Shown here one piece after another: positions 11,485 to 23,734 of a stretch of 64,000 bases of DNA (position 1 is the stretch's first letter; each line of letters starts with the position of its first letter). Both the position numbers and the translations under genes were made by a program. The stretch is from Nilaparvata lugens. Lineage: Eukaryota > Arthropoda > Insecta > Hemiptera > Delphacidae. The notes beneath the pieces were generated by a model. The model worked only from the letters and a program-made list of their open reading frames with translations. It was not told the DNA's origin and searched no databases. Location of the stretch: contig NC_052509.1 of NCBI RefSeq assembly GCF_014356525.2, positions 33,840,584 to 33,904,583 on the forward strand, given 5' to 3'.

Positions 11485-12165
11485 ATCCCATTATGTTAAG
11501 CGAGCAATTTCTGTAAATATTTATATGGTTATATATTTACGTCAAACAGATCTCGAAAACGGCTCTAAAGATTTTCACGAAATCTAGAACATAGTAAGTT
11601 TATGATATAAAACTTCGAATGCACTAGGCCTCATCCCTGGGAAAACTCGCTAAAGGACATGAAGAGGAAAATAATTATTCATCCTTGGAAAAACACATCC
11701 TTGGATAATTTAGTCATCTGTTGATAACGGAAGATGCGAGTCCCTGTGTGGGAGGAACCGAATTATGTTCAGCTGTTAAACTTTTGCAATTAATCAGCGG
11801 ATCTAATGAGAAGTATTATCTGGCAATTATAGATAAACCGACTTGATCAACCTTATCTGATTTGTTGACATGATCATCAATATGATTTTATTGAAGATCC
11901 ATAATTTTGTTATTCAAATTAGAGTACCTATATCAAAATTTCAAAGCTAATCATTATTTTACAGTTTCAAGTGATAAGTTAGTTTTATTTTGTTATTAAA
12001 TTTGGTTTGTGGAAAATCTGAATTTGAACTTTTCCATTTTAAAATGTTTAGACTGAAAATTGGAATTCAAAAGTGTATGGAACATAACCTACTTTTTGGA
12101 CTACCGTATTTACAGTGTATACATAAAAATTCGGGGAAGAAACAGTTTTGGGCTGTGCCTAGTCC
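11485..12165 (+). mobile_element. Helitron-like non-autonomous repeat (family I), copy 1
   Basis: Starts with a TCC(C/T)ATTAT(G/A)TTAAGCGAGC block followed by CGAAAACGGCTCTAA and TTTTCACGAAAT, and runs to TTTTGGGCTGTGCCT. The same ordered blocks recur at 30367-31322 and 32436-32855, with an inverted 5' fragment at 30199-30290 and 3' fragments at 14594-14707. The 5' TC start, lack of terminal inverted repeats, and a hairpin-like GC-rich 3' end in the other copies resemble non-autonomous Helitrons; this class assignment is inference. The 3' end is replaced here by repeat family II at about 12166. Confidence 0.6.
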
Positions 12166-13357
12166 AGGCAATGAATGCTCAAAAAAGGGTATAGCGGGAA
12201 AAGTTGGGAAGTCAATTTTTGAGCCCGCAGTTCTGTTTAGAGTAGTAAGGAGGTAAACATATCAAAAGTCCCCACACCTACCCCCTGTGCTAAGGGTATG
12301 AGGGTGGTTTAAAGGTACCATTTTTTTGTTTCTCGCATAAAACTAAAAAAAAATGTATCCTAAGAACTTGATTGTCGTATAAAAAATTAAAGCTTACATA
12401 ATTTCCTACAATATTCATTCTACAACTATTTTCATATCTCCTCTAGTTATCGAGATATCCGCTATTGAAGGTGTGACATTTTTGAAAAAAACACGTTTAC
12501 CACCAATTTTTTTTTCTATTTTTGCTCTTATAACTTTTCTAAAATCAATGGGAGAAATTCATGTTGATTTTGAGCTTATAGATCATTAAATTCTCTTCAA
12601 TTTGATGTATAATTTCACACGTTTACGAATTTCCCTAAACCTTTTGCAGCAGCTTATTTTTAGTGTTGAGTGTGAAATCTCCATTTTTGCAACAATAGAC
12701 CAATTGACAAAGGCATTTGGAGAGAATGTTTTAAACAAAATTTTTGACCCTGCAGCTTTGTTGAGACTAGTTAGGAGGAGGACGAATCAAAAGTACCCAT
12801 TCCTGAATCATGTGCTAAGGGGATGAGGGTGGTTTAAAAGTTGCATTTTTCAGCGTTTTGCTTCCACGCTCATATCTTAAGAACAATGCGATCAACAAAT
12901 AGTGAGTAGGTTTTAGATTTTGTATTAAAATTTTTTAAATAACAGCAATATTTCTAAAATTTTTAATTTATTGTGATACACTATGATAAAGTATAAAATC
13001 AACCTTCAAAATTCCAAATTTTAAATCATCTTTCCTGGACCGAAAATCAAGTAACGAAGCAGTGTGTGATAACATAACCTTATCTTTTGGACAACATTAA
13101 CATTTTATCAAAATTTTTGGAGAGAAATAGTACAGGCTCAGCCTAGTTTTCCTTCAATGTCATAATTGTATTATGATTATAGTATTTTATACAATAAATG
13201 AATAAATAAAATAAATAAAATTAAATTGACATAACTAACTATTGAAAAATGAAGCTGGATAAATTCTCTACACCTTTTGTTCAGTGGAATTCTGTGATAT
13301 TCCCGCGCAACAGTTCCCGAGATATTCGCTCTTGAAGGTGTGTAATTGTTAAAATAA

Positions 13358-13360
<3 letters not shown>
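12166..13360 (+). repeat. Dispersed repeat family II, copy 1
   Basis: Contains two similar sub-blocks, each reading roughly TTTTTGACCC(T/A)GCAG, then a GGAGG(T/A) block followed by an ACATATCAAAAGTCC-like string, then AAGGG.ATGAGGGTGGTTTAAA, followed by cognates of GAGATAT(C/T)CGCT. The same order appears inverted at 62345-63190, and partial pieces occur at 14150-14560. No coding capacity. The boundary at the right is a (GT)n tract. Confidence 0.65.
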
Positions 13361-13402
<42 letters not shown>

Positions 13403-13460
13403 TGTGTGTGTGGTGTGTGTGTGTGTGTGTTTGTGTGTGTGTTTGTGTGTGTGTGTGTGT
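13361..13460. repeat. (GT)n microsatellite with G-insertion interruptions
   Basis: About 100 bp of GT dinucleotides with two GGTG and two GTTTG interruptions. It joins repeat family II on the left and family III on the right. Open frames across it on the minus strand are Thr-His artefacts. Confidence 0.95.
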
Positions 13461-14110
13461 ATGAACACGATAACTCCATTCCTAATTAACCGATTGACTT
13501 GAAATTTTAAACTTAAGGTCCTTATACCGTGAGGATCCGACAATAAGAAATTCAATAAAATTCAATTCAAAATGGCGGATAATGGCTAAAAAACCATGTT
13601 TTCATGGTTTTCACGAAAACGGCTCCAACCATTTTCTTCAAATTCATACCCTAGCCCGTTGCTATTTATAAGCCCTATCAACTGACATGGGTCTCATTTC
13701 TGGGAAAATTGCAGGAGCTCCGTAATATTCCTGAGAAGAATGAATTTTGTTGAATTTCTGTCACGAATTTCCCCAAAATGTCTTAACAGATTTTTTTCAA
13801 ATCCATACCCTGTATAGTTATATATTAGCTCTATTAACTGGCATGAGTCTGCTCCCTGAGAAATCAACAGGGGGTCCACCCCTTCTTTGAGATATTTACT
13901 TTGTAACCTCCTTCTCGTGCCTGAGGTAGGTAGGTAGAGCAGTTTATTCAAAAGAACACTTGACGATATTTTATTTGTAGAACAGCTGTTTTGACAACTT
14001 TTAAAAAATCCCCAAATGTCATAATTCAAACAAAGGAAAATGAACTCTGAACACAATAACAATAGTATAATCGTTGTTTAAATTATTTAGCCTGCAATCG
14101 GCATAATGTT
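13461..14110 (+). repeat. Dispersed repeat family III and a linked block
   Basis: From 13461 the sequence has a GACTTGAAATTTTAAACTTA block, an ATGGCGGATAATGGC block and TTTTCACGAAAACGGCTCCAA. The reverse complement of this order is found at 50880-51070, also next to a (TG)n tract. The right part (13930-14110) matches 57830-58015 in the same orientation around GAACAGCTGTTTTGAC and ends with ATCG.CATAATGTTA. No gene is visible. Confidence 0.6.
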
Positions 14111-14149
14111 ATTCCCCCAAATTATCCTCGTTAATGAGGCTTATAGATC

Positions 14150-14593
14150 AATGAGCAAGGATAGTTGTGTGAGTGTACCACACCAGATTTTTGACTTTGC
14201 AGCTTGATTTGGACTAGTTAGTAGGTGAACATAGCAAAAGTGCGCATCTTTATCCCCTCTGTTGAAGGTGTGGAACTGCTGAGTTGACACTTGTTGCATG
14301 AAATGAAAATTCCACCCCCTAAATTGAAGCCTTTATAACAATGAAAGAATAACTTGGAATAGTGAAATAATACATCATTTCAAAGAGAATTCAATGCTCT
14401 ACAAACGTACGATAAACATCAGCTTTTATGATGCATTGTTGGAGAGTTATAACCTTGGAAGAGCAAAACAAAGAATAAAAACCGTTTATTTTAACAATTA
14501 CACACCTTCAAGAGCGAATATCTCAAGAACTGTTAGGAATATTTGTCAAAAATTGTCTTCCCAATTTTAATATAACCTTTCCTTGACTGGACT
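14150..14593 (-). repeat. Family II fragments
   Basis: A TTGTGTGAGTGTACCACACC block (inverted relative near 50275-50310) is followed by TTTTTGACTTTGCAGCTTG and GTGAACATAGCAAAAGT, diverged members of family II. Near 14485-14535 there is an inverted TTTTAACAATTACACACC to GCGAATATCTC end that pairs with the family II end at 13325-13358. Rearranged remnants rather than one clean copy. Confidence 0.5.
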
Positions 14594-14707
14594 TTTGGTC
14601 CTTCCCCAATCAATTGAAAGAATTGTGTTCTGTGTATCAATAAGTAAATATTATAAACTATGCTTTTATGCTTTTGTAATCCGGAGCGAAGCTATGCCCC
14701 AATATTT
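14594..14707 (+). mobile_element. Helitron-like family I, 3' end fragment
   Basis: Matches the 3' end of copy 2 (31210-31322): a CCAATCAATTGAAAGAAT-like string, TGTGTATCAATAA, TTTTATGCTT and a terminal CCGGAGCGAAGC block followed by GCCCC. Orphan 3' end; the 5' part is about 2.4 kb to the left (copy 1), with families II and III between. Confidence 0.55.
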
Positions 14708-15484
14708 ATTTTGATCTCATTAATTTCAGTATGACTTATTATTCTAACGTGATTAGAATCAATACCATAGATGTCATATCACAATGGGATTAAACAATAT
14801 ATTAAAATAATAATCACACTCAATACTTGCTGCAGAATTGCATTTCACCATTTTTACTTTTCGCGGAATAACTTGAAAAACTTGTTCGATTGATGCAAAG
14901 TTGAAGCTGTTTTGTGATGAAATATTGGTCAGGGATTGATATTATGTATTTAATATTATATATACATTTTGTTATTCATATAATATATAATATTCAATAG
15001 GTATTGATTAGCAGACATAATTCCAGTACGTTTCAGTTATTGGCATTACTACTAAATAGACATCCAATTATTATTATAAAGAAAAATCCACATAAGAGTC
15101 GTGTTGATTTGAGACGAAATCGGGTAGAATAATAAAAAATAAATCATTTGTGGTTTCAATAAATAAAAGATTCAAGTGATAAAATTGATGGTTAATGTCG
15201 GCTTCCGTTGCAGAACAAGCCAAAAGTTGATTGTGAAAAGTAATCTTGCCACAAAAACATAGAAATTCTGATGAAACAGGAAAGGAGTGAGGGGCTTCGT
15301 CATTCAGTGAGATGGGTGTAGTATGATTTAAAAGGCATTGTGCCTTCCACAGATTATCACAGGACAGTACAACGACACTGACTATAGTATGACCAGGCAA
15401 TAGAATAGGCACTTGGGTCTAATCCTTACAGCTCTACATCAAATCCTTTTGCCGGTGCGGCTTCTATATTATGCTGAGCTAAGA

Positions 15485-15489
<5 letters not shown>

Positions 15490-15533
<44 letters not shown>
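15490..15533. repeat. (TA)n microsatellite
   Basis: About 22 uninterrupted TA units. Confidence 0.97.
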
Positions 15534-15535
<2 letters not shown>

Positions 15536-15825
15536 AATACCAAAAAACTGAACTGAAGAGATAGTTGAGTGTGTGTGGGAGACTAGGGTGATCGGTGGGA
15601 GGAGGGAGGAGGGCACCCCACACAAACGCGAAAGGGTGACGACTTTTCTGATGTGATATATTAATGCTTTATATTAGTATTGTAATCGTTTTTTATTAAC
15701 GTTATTATATCAGACTGCAGTGTATCAAGACCATTATTTGTGAACTTGGAAAAATCGAGATGATTTATAAACGGCACTCGACATTTTTATGTTTTGTCGG
15801 GGTCTCTGCAACTGTAACCTACCCA

Positions 15826-15858
15826 ACCTAACCTAACCTAACCTAACCTAACCTACCC
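15826..15858. repeat. Interstitial telomere-like (CCTAA)n tract
   Basis: Five to six tandem CCTAA units flanked by imperfect CCCAACCTA units on both sides. TTAGG is the ancestral insect telomere repeat. With ordinary sequence on both sides this is an interstitial tract, not a chromosome end. Confidence 0.8.
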
Positions 15859-18800
15859 AACCTACTACAGTCAACTTGTGATCTTTTCCGCTCTTGGAAA
15901 ATAGATAAACAGTCATTGCCGAATCTATGTAAGTTTTAGTTTTGCTGATTGTGAAATTTTAATATTGATGCATTCAACTTCATTTGAATGAAGGTGCGAA
16001 CAGAATGAGTAAGTTGCGGTCGATATATGTAGACTGATATTGAAGCTGAAATCTACATAATCGACATGCCTGTTCAATTCGTACCCTTAAACGTGGGTAT
16101 CGACGAATCATTTCAAACAGTTCCTCATCAAATCCTTCTGCCAGAGCTGTTAGAAATTACAGGTATTCGGAACGAACTTTACAGAAAAATATTAATTACA
16201 AAAAGAGTATTTATTACAGAAGAAGATACAGAGTTTTTTTTAATGTAAGCACTCATAATGTTTCAAATAGTGTAACTTCTGCACTATATCCCCGATACCT
16301 TATTGATAAGGAACTCCCAATAACTCAATAAACAACCCATGTACCTAGAAAGCAATGTATACATCGTATTCTTGGTACATTAAAACAACCCTTCTTTGAG
16401 AAGGTATCCCAGTTTCATCTATATGATACAGCTGAGGAATGATGAATCTCGAGACGATAAAAAATATCCGGGTACTTCTAATAATGGAAAGCCATCTGTT
16501 ATTGTCGTCTGATGTCAACATCGTAGTTGAAGTTGTTTCTTTTTTCGATTGCCGTCATTTTTTATATAATTATTTCTGCGTAGCTCGTTTCAGGAGATGC
16601 TATAAGAATACTCTCGGTTGTATAATGGTTCAGAGGCGTTACAGAGGCAGATACTGCCCTATTGAATCAGTCAGTGCTTAGTGGCTTGGAACCCCTGTAG
16701 GTAGTGATGTATTTCCTTTTCTATCATAGTATATATTTATATCTACGTCACCATCAAAGCAAACTATAATTCATGTATAGTTGTAATAGCTATATTATTA
16801 TACTGTAGTATAATATATAGTATTATGTATAGTTATATCTTAGTATAATGTATTATTATACGTAGTGTATCAGCCTCCCGGTCTGACCCCTCAGCCCACC
16901 CTGGCATCAGTAATCAGTTGCAGGTACGATATAAGCTGTGGTCGTTTTATGAGTGGGGAAAACTAGGGATAATCTCGGTTTGGAAGTAGATCCGGGAGTG
17001 CTTCCAGCCACTTATGTAAGGGTAGAGATAAATCAATTGGGTTAATATTTTTCATTCAATATGATAAGTGCATTGTTTTGTTAAAGGTTATGCTCACATT
17101 AGACTTGGTTTTGTTGCAGGTTATAGACTCGATTAAAGGGAGATTGATCATGAAGATTAAAATGAAGATGATGTTATGGATTTGTTTTTGGAGGGTTCAA
17201 AGTGAAAAATACACCGATAAATTGTGTCATACCATTAAATCAAACCATATAGTTTTCTTCAATGTAATGTTCAATATCATTTTGCAGAATTGGAAATTTT
17301 AGACACGGATTCAATTATTAAATGTAATGATGAAGTGATGAAATTTCCATTTGTAAGATAAAATGTGTTTTATCTTGAAGGCCACATACCATCTTGAAAG
17401 CTATATTATGATTTTAGCTCCATGTTATGCAAACAAGAGTGAGTTGGCTTTTGTGTCTGAAAACCAAGGTCTGGGCTTTGTATTCAATTATACCAACCAA
17501 AACTCTTCGTTTTATCTCGCTTTATTACATTTTGGTGGAGATCTCTCTATTCAACCATTACAATATTGATTGGAAAGTATTCTACTGCATTTCAATATTA
17601 TTGAAAGCCATCCAGAAATATACTATAGTATGATGCTCAGATGACATCTTAGTTTGTGTGTGGGTAAGGGGAGAGAGATGATGATAATAATATGAATGAT
17701 TATAAATTATGATAATCTATTTTGCAAATACTGCAGCTCCATGGGTTCTATTAATTTTTGTATTCGATGTCTTCAAAGTTTAACTTTTGGATGTGTATTA
17801 GAGAGAAAAACTTCTCTTCTGGGCTCTTTCAGTATGACTCATCAGAATGTTGAATTGGAGTCAATGATATTGTTTATCGCATTTATTCTAATGTGTGTTT
17901 TGATTCAGTATGTGTTTGATAATTAATTTGGATTAGAACTGATAATCTTCATCTAAACTTCTTTTGATGAAGTTCAGAACTATAATAATACGTATTTGTG
18001 TAACAACGTACCTACCCAAATTTTTAAATGCTGTTGTATTTATCTTGATTTTTCCAACAGCTAATTTCTAAACTCTCTTGAATATCTTGTTTTTGCCAAT
18101 CTTGTTTTTTCTTTAAATCACATAATTCAATGGACTACCCAGAATGATGGAAAGTCAGCTGAGTATAAGTTAGCAATAGTTTTTGTTGTTGTTATTGATG
18201 TGGAGGGTCCTGCATTTTGGGGTGGGTTTGTATCCATTTAAATACATAAGTAAAGCATGTCGCGCCCCTAATCTATCCACATCATTGTTCACTACTTGAC
18301 GATTTTTGCTTTCAGATTCACAGTTTGCTACAACATCTGTTTCTTCCCCCCCAAACACTCGCCCCTAAAATTGTTGACTCCTGATCGAAATTGGAAACGA
18401 ATGAGCGGTGCTACATTGTAACATTGAGCCGCAGCTTTTGACAGGAGGTTTATCGGTTGCTAAAGGTCAACCAAGCTACTCCGATGTTTCTGTCCTCTAT
18501 CATTCTGTGGCTGTCTGTGATGCTGTCACCCTTCGGCAATCGTTTGCCACTTCAGAGGCGAGAAGAGCTGTTTGGTTCCTGTTTGATAGCATGAAACCTA
18601 CTGAAATACGGAGTTATTCATACTCTTCTCTTCTATATCCAGGCTTCCTTTTCAACTCACACATGCTCCCATATTCAACTCACGGTATTTGTATTCGTTA
18701 CCAACTTGCCAATTCTCATCAACATTATTACAGTATCAGATACAGCATATGCTGCTGTAACTGTACATTATCATTTATCAACAATAACTACTTCGAATTT

Positions 18801-19430
18801 TAATATTACACGCAAACATAAAACGTTTTTGACAAGCCACGATGCTAAATGCCTTCTACGCATTAAATACACTAATACGCATTACTTGATCACTCTGTTT
18901 ATAACATGATTAATTTTGTTTTCCATGAATCATTAGTGAAATATTGGTGAATGAAATCAATATTTTATTGTATTCTAATCATAAGTTTCTCTCTCCTTCC
19001 CAATTTAATCCCGTATCAAATTAGCTATTTTATCCTGGTTATTCGATTTTGTCTTCTATTTTCAACTATTTCATTATCTATTCTTTAATCTTTTGTAAGT
19101 TACAGTAACCATATAAACTTCCTATTTACCCTTCCTATTTTCCTATTTATCTCATTGAATGACATTTTTCATTTGATTGCACTCTCTACATTTTATTACT
19201 TTTGTTTCATTCATTTTCTTTCTTCTCCCTATTCTCTCTTCTACCTCCTCCCTCTCCAATAACAACCTTTCTCGTCTAAAATGTTTTAGAAATAGTAAGT
19301 AACTGAAACAGTTTGAGAGGTTAACAGGCTAATTTGATAGAACTTTTATATCAATCAGAGAATTTAGAAATAGAAAAATTAAGAAATATTGATAGAGAAA
19401 GAAAAATGAGGAACAGATAGGAATAGAAAA

Positions 19431-19458
19431 AGAAGAAGAAGAAGAAGAAGAAGAAGAA
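19431..19458. repeat. (GAA)n purine run
   Basis: About nine GAA units within a longer A/G-rich stretch (19370-19490). Confidence 0.9.
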
Positions 19459-22400
19459 AAAGAGGAATTAGAAGAAAAATAAGAAGAAACTGAATACTAG
19501 TGTTCACAACACTTGAAAGGTGTACACAATACTACTTAAATGAAACTAAGCACAACAAGGATTAGTTCAAACACGGACAAGCCCAAACAAGGATAAATTG
19601 CAGGAATAAACTGATTAACACAAAATCCATTCGCGATACAGGATTTTGCGATGTTGCCCATTAAATTGAGAGACAGTTATCGATAATCTGTCAAAAATTC
19701 CTTGTTGTTGTGATGCGTCCACATTTTATTGCGAGAATAAACGCGACGTTGCCAGCTTTTGAAGCAGCGCACTTCTAAATCGCCTCAACACAAACAAAAT
19801 CGCACAAAATTCATATACTGGTTTCAAACAGCGACGCCTTATCAAAATATGAATGGGGAAACGTTGCTATCAGATAGTTTTATCGGGAACTTGACTTGCT
19901 CCCGGGGTTATATTAATGTCCGCTTATTATTCTTCACTATGAAAGGTGGTAGGTGGAGGTGACCAACAAAGGAGAAAAGAAAAGAATGTTTCAGTAGACT
20001 TTTTCTCGGGTGGCAGTAGTCGTATCACATTGTTGTCATCGGGGATCGAGGAAGGAGGAAAAAGAATAATAGGAGAGAATGAGAAAAGAGAAGAAGTAAG
20101 GGAAGAATAAAAGTGAGAAGAACAGGAGATGATACTCTTCGACAACAGCAAGACTCCCGACTTGTAAAAGTCTGAGAAAACGTTATACACTGTTTTAGAG
20201 CGAAATTTCGTGTGACTTAGTTTTTTGAAAAAAGAAAAGGATAGCAAACCAAACACTTGGATAAGTGGGTAGCTTAAATTTCTTATTTATTAAATATCGT
20301 TTATGGTTAATAAAGGACCGATATTGCACTATCTTGAAGTATGTACACAGGAAATAAAACATTATTACATTAGTGAATCGCACTTAATTTACTACAGTAT
20401 ATTCACCTCAATTTGTTATTTGGCATATATTGGCATACTCATATACAAAAGGAATAGGTTTACTATAGAGATAGTTCTTATTATCAATTAATGTATGAAG
20501 TGAACCATACCCTAGCTACATTAGGACTGTCGTAAAAATTAGAATTGGAACCGTTTTGGGCGTAAGCCTGTGGTACTTTCCGGTAAGTTGTGTAATTCTG
20601 AATTATTGGATAAATAAATTGGAGAGAAATTTTTATAGTTGCATAAAATTATAGCCTACTATTATCTCATAAGAATCCACCTCCTGCTCATATTCATCTC
20701 TGTGTTTCAAAGATTATGAAGTTATTTTCACTGCTAGTCACGACTTTTGAGGAATTCTACCATACAAGATTCACATCAACTTCAAGAACTTACACTTCAA
20801 GAACTCTTCCCATTACTACGTTATTACTAATGTTTTTTTATCAGCACTGTTCATATTCTATTCACATATTGTATGTTCTCGAAATCGATCTCTATGTACG
20901 ATCATCTAATTTTTAGTATGGTGAGAGGAGAGGGTAAGATGTAGGCCTCTATTTATTTACCGTATTATCTTCAATTACTTCTATCCATTTTTCATGGAAT
21001 TTCAGACCAGAAATTTTTGATTTCATACCTGGTTTGAGGCACATTTAGTGCCTAATGAAATTTCGTTAATTGAACAATGAATGAATCTTTTCAAAGAATT
21101 ACAATGCTATATTCAAACCTATTTCGTACTCAATTTTCAAAACAAATTTGAGAGAAAAACTTATGGACAAAATGGCTGTTGATTCTTTCCAATTATAGTA
21201 TTCATTTTTATATTAATGGTAGGTAATGTATTTCTCAACTTCGTTATTACTTATTCAATTCACAACTGAATTTACGGCTCACTCAACTTCATTTCTAAAC
21301 TAAACTAAATTCAATCTCATGAAATTAACTATTGTATTGTATTTCCCAGATACTTCTTCCTTGAAGGTAACGAAAAAAGTTTTCGATTGAGAGTAATCCC
21401 TTTCCATAATAAAACAGAATCTTTGTATTTCTAATTAAACCTTCCAAATAAAAGCACACCATTTCAGATTTAAGATGAAAAGATGAACATGTAATCTATA
21501 CTACTTGGTATGGTAGTTGTTAACGGTAGTTCTAAGTAGATCTAGGCTACTTCTATTAGGCAGTCTTCTGGCGTCTAGGCTTCCAGCGACGATACTGGAC
21601 AGCAGCTGTGGAGGTGCAGAGTGGATAGTTGTTTTCCAGCAGCCAGCAGGGGTCGTGCAAGGGGTTGATGCTTCCAGTAGGTGTCTGTTGTGTGCTTTAA
21701 GGCAGGCTGCCTTGCAGGCTGCCACAAAAGAGGCTGCTAGCTGCCTGCCATGCATCGCTGTAGTGTCATCAGTCGGGCCTCATTCATCATAAGTGCCTCC
21801 TTTCAACTATACTTTCACACTTTTTAATAGTGAGTTCAGTTCAGGGAAGATAGATCTTACAGAACACATCAATGCTATATGTTTGGGAAACTATGCGGCT
21901 TGAAGGTGTTGGAGAGGGCAGTTTTGGCTGTCGTGTGAATTTTTCGAGTTCTTTGAAGTGTGTTTGGAAAGGTTTCCTATTTTGAGATATTTATTGCTTT
22001 TGTATGATCTATTCATCTATTATAATCATCATTCTTCCCATTGACAAGAGAGGGAGTTAGGCCTACGTGGGCTTTTTTATCGGCAGAGCAAAGAACAAAC
22101 CAACTCTTCTCCATACTTTTATTCTATTTGTAAGTGTGTTTCCTGGTGACTCTCCTCATTTAAATGAAATAGAGAACATGACTCGATATCAATTTCCTCT
22201 TCAATCATCATTTCTTCATTTTCGAATCATAATCCATTGAATCTGGTTCTGTCCAGGCCTATAGATTACCAATTTTCTGTTGATTGCAATACTTGTATTG
22301 GAATACTTAGTAAATAATACCGATAAACTTACATAATTTTAAAACTTATGATCAACATGACCTTTTTTCGGACATTGTCATTAGTTTAATATTAATTCGC

Positions 22401-22509
22401 CAGAGAAATAGCTCAAGGTCAACCAAATTTTTGCTCCCTGATCATTTTTATATAAGTGTTGTTAGTGAAAATCTTCTTATTATATTAAAGCTGCATAGAC
22501 AAAAAATTC

Positions 22510-23664
22510 ACAGCCAATACGGCTGATTGTCACGGAGAACCAACCTCAAAATCAGTAAGGGAACGTACTGGAAGCTATGGGAAAACCTCCAAATCACTAA
22601 AATTTTACCCCCCTGGCCCCCTAGTGCCCCCCAAATTTTTTCGACTTTTGAAATGAGCTTCGCACCACAGAAAATTCTATTTGAGATTTTTTTTCAGCTC
22701 CCGGAGATAAGCCTATAGTCATAGCTAAATTTCAACCAAATACAAATGGCAACCCGGGAAATTGAGTTTTCATCGAAAATTTGAAGTTTTCCCAAATACC
22801 AAAAATTCTTAGCCAAAACTATAAGATCGCTGTGAAAACTGAACACTAAATCTGTTGCATACTACACTCGAGGCTACGGAAAAACCTCCAGACCTTCCAA
22901 ATTTTTCCCCCCGGCACCCCTGTACTCGCCCAAATATTTGGGACACATTTAAATTTGTTCATCACAAAAAAATTATTACAAGCTTTTTTGTTCAGCTCCC
23001 GGAGATAAGCTTATAACCATAGCTAAATTTCAACCAAATTCAAATGGCGACCCGGGAAATTGAGTTTTCATCGAAAATTTGAAGTTTTCCCAAATACCAA
23101 AAATTCTCAGCTAAAATTATAAGTTCACTGTGAAAACTGAACACCAAATCTGTTGCATACTACACTGGAGGCTACGGGAAAACCTCCAGACCTCCCAATT
23201 TTTTTCCCTTGGCTCCCCTGGCCACCCCCAAATATTTGGGACACAGTCAAATCTGTTTACCACAAAAAATGTATTACAAGCTTTTTTGTTCAGCTCCCGT
23301 AGATAATCCTATAACCTTAGCTAAATTTCAACCAAACTCAAATGGCGATCCGGAAAATTGAAGTTTTCCCAAATACTAAAAATTCTCAGCCAAAACTATA
23401 AGATCGCTGTGAAAACTGAACACCGAATCTGTTGCATACTACAATGGAGGCTACGGGAAAACCTCCAGACCTTCCAAATTCTTCCCCGCGGCAGCCCTGT
23501 ACTCCAATTATTTGGGACACATTCAAATTTGTTTCAGAAATTTAATTTTATTCAAAAAATTTATTATAAGCTTTTTTGTTCAGCTCCCGGAGATAAGCCT
23601 ATAACCATAGCTAAATTTCAACCAAATTCAAATGAGGACCCGGGAAAGTGAGTTTTCATCGAAA

Positions 23665-23666
<2 letters not shown>
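22510..23666 (+). repeat. Satellite-like tandem array, period about 298 bp
   Basis: The landmark CAGCTCCCGG(A/T)GATAA occurs at 22695, 22993, 23291 (with one change) and 23581, giving periods of 298, 298 and 290 bp. Each unit also has ATAGCTAAATTTCAACCAAA, CCCAAATAC, CTGTTGCATACTACA and GGGAAAACCTCCA in the same order. The first unit (22510-22694) is the most diverged and the last is cut by a (TG)n tract. A further diverged piece lies at about 24282-24350. Open frames across the units are not conserved between units. Confidence 0.9.

Positions 23667-23732
<66 letters not shown>
23667..23732. repeat. (TG)n microsatellite terminating the satellite array
   Basis: TG dinucleotides with one GGTG interruption, placed exactly where the fourth array unit breaks off in its GTTTTCATCGAAA block. 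Confidence 0.95.

Positions 23733-23734
<2 letters not shown>

Larger units (their letters stand above)
14708..22509. other. Long non-coding stretch with simple repeats
   Basis: No gene I can support. It holds an (AT)n run (15490-15533), a CCTAA tract (15826-15858), a (GAA)n run (19431-19458) and a GC-richer patch at 21535-21780 with overlapping frames on both strands (positions 21501-21792) that show no domain. Frames at 16066-16248, 16439-16681 and 18408-18803 lack recognisable features. Could be intronic or intergenic. Confidence 0.5.

Noticed and set aside
11990..12826. Short plus-strand frames of 74-88 codons
   Set aside because: They lie in dispersed repeats I and II and are not conserved in the other copies.
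15826..15858. Chromosome end
   Set aside because: Tract is only about 30 bp and ordinary sequence continues on both sides.
21501..21792. Frames of 84 and 91 codons on opposite strands
   Set aside because: Mutual shadows over a GC-richer patch; neither has a domain, splice context or plausible partner.
22510..23666. CRISPR array
   Set aside because: Units of about 298 bp are similar over their whole length with no spacers, and the genome is eukaryotic.
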